A stretch of 64,000 bases of DNA, taken from assembly GCA_934148995.1 (NCBI GenBank), contig CAKPDM010000001.1, positions 1-64,000 on the forward strand. Direction: 5' to 3'. Positions 58,806 to 64,000 of this stretch are shown here, in pieces. The stretch comes from an uncultured Bacilli bacterium (GTDB lineage Bacteria; Bacillota_I; Bacilli_A; RF39; UBA660). The position numbers and the translations under genes were made by a program. The notes beneath the pieces were generated by a model. That model ran no database searches. It was given only the letters and a program-made list of their open reading frames with translations, and was not told where the DNA came from. Position 1 is the stretch's first letter, and every line of letters starts with the position of its first letter.

Positions 58806-60008
58806 TTTATGTATTAAATTTATTAAATAATAAACTGGTGAAGTAGCAACCACGTATTCTCCAATTAATTGTTCCATAAAACCATTAAAACTAGCTTTAA
58901 ATTCATATATACCGTAAGTTTTGTCTTCTTTGTTAGTAATTGGTGTTCCATAGAAATTATATCGTTTATATCCGTGAGCTATAGCATATTTAATCATCTC
59001 CCACTGAATTAAGTATTGGGAATTGTACAGCATATACTTTTCATAATTACCGCTAGAAAGATAAACTATCTCTGGATTTGTCATTACAAACATTGAACCA
59101 GATAAAGTAATAATATTTTTTTTAGCCTCAGCTTTTTGTTCTTTAGCAATATTAATACGCTTTTTAAGAGATTCTATAGTAGTATCAAAATTTTTCCTTT
59201 TACCATCGTTACACCAAGAATCAGATAAAGCTGCCTTCTTAGTTTCATTTTCCTTAATTTCAGTTTCTAATAATTCAATATATTTATCGAGATTAAGTCT
59301 TGTTACTAAGTATTTTATCTCACCATTTTTAGAAAATAAGTCATACATTTTTTCATAATAAGAGAGAGCACGGACATCAAAGCCCTTTCTTTTTCCTGTT
59401 TCAATCATTACATCATAGAATTCTTGAAGTCCATTTTTTTTCAATTCTACAACTTCAATACCGTTCTTAATAGTTTTTCGTATATAATTTCTAGTATTTG
59501 GTTTCATCTCTTTTAAAATATCATCTTCACTCTTACCTACTAAGTCTAATAAATACATAGAAGATACTTGTTCTTCTTTTGATGATTTTTTGAAGCCTAA
59601 AGAATTTAATACATCAACAGTGATATCCGGTTTATAAGTAAGAGAAATACTATTATCTTTATCATCAAAACGACGTAGCGGAAGATAAGGATCAAGTCTT
59701 AAACAATAACCATTATGCTTTTTTACATATTTTTTTAATTCACTTAGAAAAGTACTAACCAATTTTTTATTATTATAATCAAGTAATGGACCACGTAGAG
59801 CATAAAATTCATATTTATTAAAATGTCTTTTTTTAGAGAGAAGTAAGGTAGCCCCTACTATTTTCTTATTTTCTTTAAGACCAAGATAGTTAACTGTCCA
59901 TCCATTTGATTTACGAAGATTACCTATTTCTATTGTTTCCATAAAGTTTCTTGATGGACTTGTTTTTGAAAACTCTTGAAATTCTTTTTCTGTTAGTTCT
60001 TCTAGCAT
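58791..60008 (-). CDS. FemABX-family peptidyltransferase (copy 1)
   Basis: FemX/FemA/MurM enzymes transfer amino acids from aminoacyl-tRNA to the lipid II stem peptide to build cross-bridges. Two GNAT-like subdomains are visible (GWTVNYLGLKENKKIVGATL and KYMLYNSQYLIQWEMIKYA), with a helical-arm insertion (about 240-300; EIKENETKKAAL ... RINIAKEQKAEAKKN). The ending YNFYGTPITNKEDKTYGIYE matches the family. It overlaps the flippase gene by one base (coupled), and a related copy is divergently placed at 61749. Confidence 0.88.
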   Translation of the reverse strand: MLEELTEKEFQEFSKTSPSRNFMETIEIGNLRKSNGWTVNYLGLKENKKIVGATLLLSKKRHFNKYEFYALRGPLLDYNNKKLVSTFLSELKKYVKKHNGYCLRLDPYLPLRRFDDKDNSISLTYKPDITVDVLNSLGFKKSSKEEQVSSMYLLDLVGKSEDDILKEMKPNTRNYIRKTIKNGIEVVELKKNGLQEFYDVMIETGKRKGFDVRALSYYEKMYDLFSKNGEIKYLVTRLNLDKYIELLETEIKENETKKAALSDSWCNDGKRKNFDTTIESLKKRINIAKEQKAEAKKNIITLSGSMFVMTNPEIVYLSSGNYEKYMLYNSQYLIQWEMIKYAIAHGYKRYNFYGTPITNKEDKTYGIYEFKASFNGFMEQLIGEYVVATSPVYYLINLIHKIKKS

Positions 60009-61660
60009 TATTTCTTAGCCACCTTTCGTTTAATTTTAGCTAACATTTCTTTACCTAATACTTCATCAATAACACCAGATTTATAAGATACTAGTAGATA
60101 AACACCAGCTCCAATAATAGTATATACCAAAATAATTGGAATATTTAAAAGTCTAACAGAAGATGAAATTGGTACAACAAATTTAACTAAAAATAGCGCT
60201 AAAATCATAAAGATATCGGCTAAAATTATTTTTCCAGTTATTTTAATAGTTGGTTTATAACTAACGCCACATTTTTTCTTTAAATAATGTAAACATAAAA
60301 TGATACCTGCTAAATAGCCTAAAATTGTAGCAGTTATTGAACCATACACTGGTTGAAGGCCTAAACTATAGAAAGTTTTAATTAAATAAACATTAGTTAA
60401 AGCCTTGATTAAAACTCCAGCAAATAAAGAAATAAATACCTCTTTATAATATTTTAAAACTTGAACAATAGAAACTAATGCTGTATAAGTAGAAATAATT
60501 AAAGCAACAAAGATGTAATATGCCATTATTTGTGCTCCAACAGCAGATTTACTACCATAAAACACATCCCATACTGGCTTTGATAAGAATGATAAACCAA
60601 TCGTCATAGGTACAGATAAGAATAATAAAATCTGTAGAGTTTGATTAATCTTATTATGAACATCTTTTTTATCACCTTTAACTGATGAGGAAGTAAGATT
60701 TGGTATCAAACTTATTATTATACCAGTAGAAATAGAAACTATTATCATATTTAGTTTATTTCCCCAAGTAGAAATAACACTCATAGAGTTTTCAGCTGCT
60801 ACTGTTGTATAACCAGCAGTATGAACTAGTGTCTTTACTAGCGTTGTCATATCAACAAAATTATAAGCTGATTTAAAAACATCAATCATTATAAAGGGTA
60901 AGGCATAGAAAAATATTTTTCCTAGTATTTCTTTAGTAGAAATTACAGGTTCTTCCTTTGCTTCAGTTATTTCATTAATTTCTTTTTTATGTTTAAATAC
61001 TTTATCAAGTAAATATAAGTAACCGACTAATGCTCCTGCGGTTGCCCCAAAAGTTGCTACGCCGACTGCTGTTGTTAATGATAAATGAAAAACATTTAAA
61101 GCAGCATAAGAACCAAAGATAATAACTATTATACGGGCTACTTGTTCAACCACCTGAGAAATAGCCGTTGGAGTAATAAATTTATGTCCTTCTAAGTAAC
61201 CTCTATATATACTTAAGATTGGTACTACTAAAATAGCTGTGGCAATTACTCTAATAACATAAGTTACATCTTTTAAAGTATTTCCACCAGTTAAATCTCC
61301 GATAATCGCTTTTGCAATGAATGGAGCAAATAAAACTAAAATAATAAAGACAAAAATTCCCATAAAAATAGCAAGTCTTCTTCCTATCTTAAAGGCTTTT
61401 TCTTTAGCATTTTTATAACCTAATGTTTGATATTCACTAATTATCTTAGAAATAGCATTTGGAATACCAGCACAAGATAACGATTGAAATAATAAGTAAA
61501 TGGTATAGGCATAACCATATAGAGCTCCACCTTGTTCACCAATTATCGCATAAAAAGGAATAACATAAAGCATTCCCAATACTTTAGTAATAACTATTCC
61601 CATAGTAGCGATAAATGCTCCATTTAGAAACGAATTTTGCTTAAGTTCTTTTTTTCTCAT
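60008..61660 (-). CDS. murJ: MurJ-like lipid II/polysaccharide flippase (SpoVB/YtgP type)
   Basis: The MVF/MATE-like fold has 14 hydrophobic segments in 550 aa. The N-terminus NSFLNGAFIATMGIVITKVL leads to YVIPFYAIIGEQGGALYGYAY and CAGIPNAISKIISEY, typical of the Firmicute YtgP/SpoVB group that flips lipid II or spore-cortex precursors. C-terminal motifs include GLQPVYGSITATILGYLAG. It is coupled to a FemX-like gene and faces another, so the three genes together make and export branched peptidoglycan precursors. Vegetative MurJ or sporulation SpoVB role cannot be separated. Confidence 0.85.
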   Translation of the reverse strand: MRKKELKQNSFLNGAFIATMGIVITKVLGMLYVIPFYAIIGEQGGALYGYAYTIYLLFQSLSCAGIPNAISKIISEYQTLGYKNAKEKAFKIGRRLAIFMGIFVFIILVLFAPFIAKAIIGDLTGGNTLKDVTYVIRVIATAILVVPILSIYRGYLEGHKFITPTAISQVVEQVARIIVIIFGSYAALNVFHLSLTTAVGVATFGATAGALVGYLYLLDKVFKHKKEINEITEAKEEPVISTKEILGKIFFYALPFIMIDVFKSAYNFVDMTTLVKTLVHTAGYTTVAAENSMSVISTWGNKLNMIIVSISTGIIISLIPNLTSSSVKGDKKDVHNKINQTLQILLFLSVPMTIGLSFLSKPVWDVFYGSKSAVGAQIMAYYIFVALIISTYTALVSIVQVLKYYKEVFISLFAGVLIKALTNVYLIKTFYSLGLQPVYGSITATILGYLAGIILCLHYLKKKCGVSYKPTIKITGKIILADIFMILALFLVKFVVPISSSVRLLNIPIILVYTIIGAGVYLLVSYKSGVIDEVLGKEMLAKIKRKVAKK

Positions 61661-61748
61661 TTATACATCACGCTCCTATATAATCATATCATAATCTTGC
61701 ACTTAGTGAAAGAATCAAGTATAATTAGTTTAAGATTGAGGTGATAAG

Positions 61749-63008
61749 ATGAAACTTGTTGAACTATCTAAAACAGAATTTAACGAATATGCTAATCACT
61801 TAGAAATTTGTCCTTTTGAGCAAAGCATCTATTGGGCAAAGTTTAAAGGTGGAGAAGCTTGGCATGCTTATTTTTTAGGGCTTGAAGATAAAAATAGAAT
61901 TCTAGGAGCAACCGTATTACTCTCAAAGGAAAATTTTGCTATTAAAAGAAGATTTTTCTATGCGCCACAAGGTTTTTTAATCGATTATAAAAATTATGAT
62001 TTATTGGAGTTATTCACCAAAGAAGTTATTAACTTTATTAAAGAAAGAAATGGTATCTATCTAAAAATCGATCCAGAAATAATGACTGCCAGTAAAGATG
62101 ATAATGGTAATGTTATTCAAGGCGGCATTAATAATTTATTTATTAAAGACTACTTAACAAAAATTGGTTTTATTGAAAATACTAATGATACTATTAGCCC
62201 AAAATATGTAATGAAACTTGACTTAACTAAAAGAAATCTTAATGATGTCTTAGATAATATGCAAAAAAAAGCAAGACAAATTATCAAAAGAAATGACCGT
62301 CTTGGTTACATTGTAAGAGAACTTGATAAAGATGAATTTAATCTTTTTGAAGAAATGATGAAAAAGATTAATAAGAATTTTAATACTTTAGAGTGTACTC
62401 TTCCTTTCTATGAAGATTTATGTGATGCTTTTACTACTGATCAATTTAAGATTATGGTCGCTGAACTAAATTTAAATTTAACATTAGAAAATTTAAAAAA
62501 GGAAGAAAAAGTCTTACAAATTGAAAAAGAAAAAAGAATAGGAATTTATCAAGAAGGTGGTATGACTGAAGAAACTTTTATTGATAAAGAACTTTTATAT
62601 AATGAACAAAAGAAAACAATTAATAATAGAAGAAAATATTATACAGAACTAAAGGAAAAAACTAATCAAGATGTTATCTTTTTAGGTGGTTATTTATTTT
62701 TATTATATGGTAAGGAAGTCACCGCTCTAATGGGTGGCATGGTAGAAGATTATATTGATTTGGATGCTTCTTATTCTATTCATTATAGAATGATTAAAGA
62801 AGCAATCGAAGATAATTATAATTCTTACAATTTTTATGAAGTAAAAGATTTAAATGATGGTAGTTATTATTTTAAGAAAAACTTTGGTGCAGAAGTATTT
62901 GAACATATCGGAGAATTTGATTATCCCATTGATATGAATGCTTATAATAAGTATAAAAGGTATTTTCCTTCTTATTATGGAGTAAAAACTATTTACAAAA
63001 GTAAATAA
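61749..63008 (+). CDS. FemABX-family peptidyltransferase (copy 2)
   Basis: The 419-aa protein shows EICPFEQSIYWAKFKGGEAW, LGATVLLSKEN-like (ILGATVLLSKENFAIKRRF), FFYAPQGFLIDYKNY, and a C-terminal SYSIHYRMIKEAIEDNYNSY with the helical arm at about 240-310. It is clearly related to but distinct from copy 1, so the two probably add different residues of one cross-bridge (for example first and second amino acid, as in MurM/MurN). It is transcribed away from murJ; GAGGTGAT precedes the start. Confidence 0.88.
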   Translation: MKLVELSKTEFNEYANHLEICPFEQSIYWAKFKGGEAWHAYFLGLEDKNRILGATVLLSKENFAIKRRFFYAPQGFLIDYKNYDLLELFTKEVINFIKERNGIYLKIDPEIMTASKDDNGNVIQGGINNLFIKDYLTKIGFIENTNDTISPKYVMKLDLTKRNLNDVLDNMQKKARQIIKRNDRLGYIVRELDKDEFNLFEEMMKKINKNFNTLECTLPFYEDLCDAFTTDQFKIMVAELNLNLTLENLKKEEKVLQIEKEKRIGIYQEGGMTEETFIDKELLYNEQKKTINNRRKYYTELKEKTNQDVIFLGGYLFLLYGKEVTALMGGMVEDYIDLDASYSIHYRMIKEAIEDNYNSYNFYEVKDLNDGSYYFKKNFGAEVFEHIGEFDYPIDMNAYNKYKRYFPSYYGVKTIYKSK

Positions 63009-63165
63009 TCATTGCTGAGAAACAATAGATTTGTTCTTCTCCAGAAGGAAAGGAACTAACTTCATATTTAATATCAACAACTTCTCCTTCTAAATCACTT
63101 AAGAAGTTATTCATCGCTTCTTGTAAATCTCCTTCATCTTCAAAATCAAATATTTTCACTTTCAT
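62989..63165 (-). CDS. cse60-like: Cse60-like sporulation protein
   Basis: The 58-aa protein MKVKIFDFEDEGDLQEAM... ends EEQIYCFSAMIIYFCK, which matches the short Cse60 family (a sigma-E-dependent gene product in Bacillus, function unknown). ATG 63165 has TGGTGAT upstream; the frame to 63204 has no ribosome site. Its 3' end overlaps the FemX-like gene end by 20 bases on the facing strand. Confidence 0.65.
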   Translation of the reverse strand: MKVKIFDFEDEGDLQEAMNNFLSDLEGEVVDIKYEVSSFPSGEEQIYCFSAMIIYFCK

Positions 63166-63212
63166 CTTTATCACCAAATCTATTATAAAAAACTTTGTCC
63201 ACAAAAATTGTT

Positions 63213-63246
63213 GAAAAAAATAAGACTGAGTTAATTTTCAGTCTTA
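63213..63246 (-). terminator. Terminator of clpB
   Basis: On the minus strand AATAAGACTGA pairs with TCAGTCTTATT around an eight-base loop and is followed by T's. The stem begins at the clpB stop codon. Confidence 0.8.
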
Positions 63247-64000
63247 TTTTACTTCTACTTTAGAAATTACTAAATTGTTATCTTTTACATCAAAAGTAAC
63301 TGTAGCATTATATGGAATAGTTCCTTTTATTAATTCATGGGCAAGTAAGCTTTCTATTGTCTTACTAACTTCTCGTTTCAAAGGTCTTGCTCCATAGTTA
63401 ATGTCATAACCAGCATCTACCAAATAATCTCTAGCAGCAGTAGTTAATGCCAATTTAATTTGATCGTTACTTAGTCTTTTCTCAATATCTTTAATAATTT
63501 TATCAAGTATTTTGTAAATAACATCTTTAGTTAATGGTTTAAAGATAATTACTTCATCAATACGGTTAATAAATTCTGGACGAAAATGATTTTTTAATTC
63601 ACTTTCTACTTTACTAGTATCACCATCTAGAATATATTCACTTCCAAGATTAGATGTCATTATAATAATAGTATTTTTAAAATCAACAGTACGTCCATTA
63701 GAGTCGGTTATTCTACCATCATCTAATATTTGTAGTAATAAGTTTAATACTTCCGGATGAGCTTTTTCTATTTCATCAAATAATACTATACTATATGGAT
63801 TACGTCTTACGGCTTCGGTAAGTTGTCCTCCTTCTTCATAACCAACATATCCTGGAGGAGAACCAATAAGTCTTGAAACACTGAATTTTTCCATATATTC
63901 ACTCATATCGATACGAACTATATGTTTCTCATCATCAAATAATTCACTGGCTAGTGTTCTAGCTACTTCAGTCTTACCTACTCCAGTAGGTCCTAAGAAG
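63244..64000 (-). CDS. clpB: ClpB/ClpC-type AAA+ ATPase, 3' part
   Basis: The frame is open from the right edge: Walker A of the second ATPase domain ([20 protein letters not shown]), then [37 protein letters not shown], Walker [21 protein letters not shown], the sensor-1 region [10 protein letters not shown], the Arg-finger region [11 protein letters not shown] and sensor 2 [11 protein letters not shown]. The last ~100 residues are the C-terminal D2-small domain. ClpB (disaggregase) is favoured because the ClpP-binding loop is not seen, but ClpC cannot be excluded without the N-terminal part. Its real start lies outside the window; MSEYM is internal. Confidence 0.85.
   Translation of the reverse strand, partial: FLGPTGVGKTEVARTLASELFDDEKHIVRIDMSEYMEKFSVSRLIGSPPGYVGYEEGGQLTEAVRRNPYSIVLFDEIEKAHPEVLNLLLQILDDGRITDSNGRTVDFKNTIIIMTSNLGSEYILDGDTSKVESELKNHFRPEFINRIDEVIIFKPLTKDVIYKILDKIIKDIEKRLSNDQIKLALTTAARDYLVDAGYDINYGARPLKREVSKTIESLLAHELIKGTIPYNATVTFDVKDNNLVISKVEVK

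Overview
This is an AT-rich, gene-dense stretch of a bacterial chromosome that reads with the standard code (TGA is a real stop, for example for dnaD and the UbiB-like gene; Trp is TGG). The gene set is that of a low-GC Firmicute with an endospore programme: spoIVA at the left edge, an alpha/beta-type small acid-soluble spore protein and a Cse60-like protein. Bacillus-style neighbourhoods also occur (dnaD-nth, nifS-thiI, ecfA-ecfA-truA-rplM-rpsI with an L13 leader). The small enzymes, the paired acetate kinases and the low GC suggest an uncultured gut-type Bacilli/Erysipelotrichia/RF39-like lineage. That placement is inference.

Layout. 1-17.5 kb is mostly a conserved core on the minus strand: spoIVA (5' incomplete), engB, nrnA-like, two acetate kinases around a JAMM-like gene, SASP, thiI with its cysteine desulfurase, a surface protein preceded by a G9-interrupted mini-gene, a two-gene QAT/betaine-type ABC transporter, nth-dnaD-cca, and a LysM amidase. 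17.6-22.6 kb is a mobile-element graveyard: a decayed IS91-family transposase, zinc-ribbon remnants, an XRE/ImmA pair with a clear operator, a probable small RNA, and a decayed second copy of the amidase 5' end in direct orientation to the intact one. 22.6-25.3 kb holds a VanRS-like two-component operon and a C39-type peptidase that share putative regulator boxes.

25.4-33.7 kb is a complete type II CRISPR-Cas locus. It has a 20-repeat array (36-nt repeats), a Csn2-like long protein, a tracrRNA with its own promoter, and cas2, cas1 and cas9 on the opposite strand. Repeat, tracrRNA architecture and the ~350-aa Csn2-like protein resemble the Streptococcus thermophilus CRISPR1 branch of type II-A, but csn2, tracrRNA and array all face the cas9-cas1-cas2 operon. 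The pre-crRNA and tracrRNA promoters look alike, and a strong terminator hairpin lies in the cas9 leader.

33.7-41.5 kb is accessory: a second two-component system, tRNA-Trp, a HEPN (Apea-like) gene without a normal start, a tRNA-Phe-like gene, an MqsR-like toxin with an MqsA/Panacea-fused antitoxin, a MerR-controlled aldo/keto reductase-flavodoxin pair, and a frameshifted DUF4230-like gene. 41.6-64 kb returns to core and cell-envelope genes: a UbiB-like kinase, a UvrD-like helicase followed by a DnaA-box-like cluster, a ZIP transporter, a stray holin/M23 endolysin pair, TraX-like, rpsI/rplM, truA, two degenerate ECF-type ATPases, an SDR, a GH31 glucosidase, an M15 peptidase, patatin, a radical SAM protein, a FemX-MurJ-FemX cluster, Cse60-like and ClpB (truncated by the right edge).
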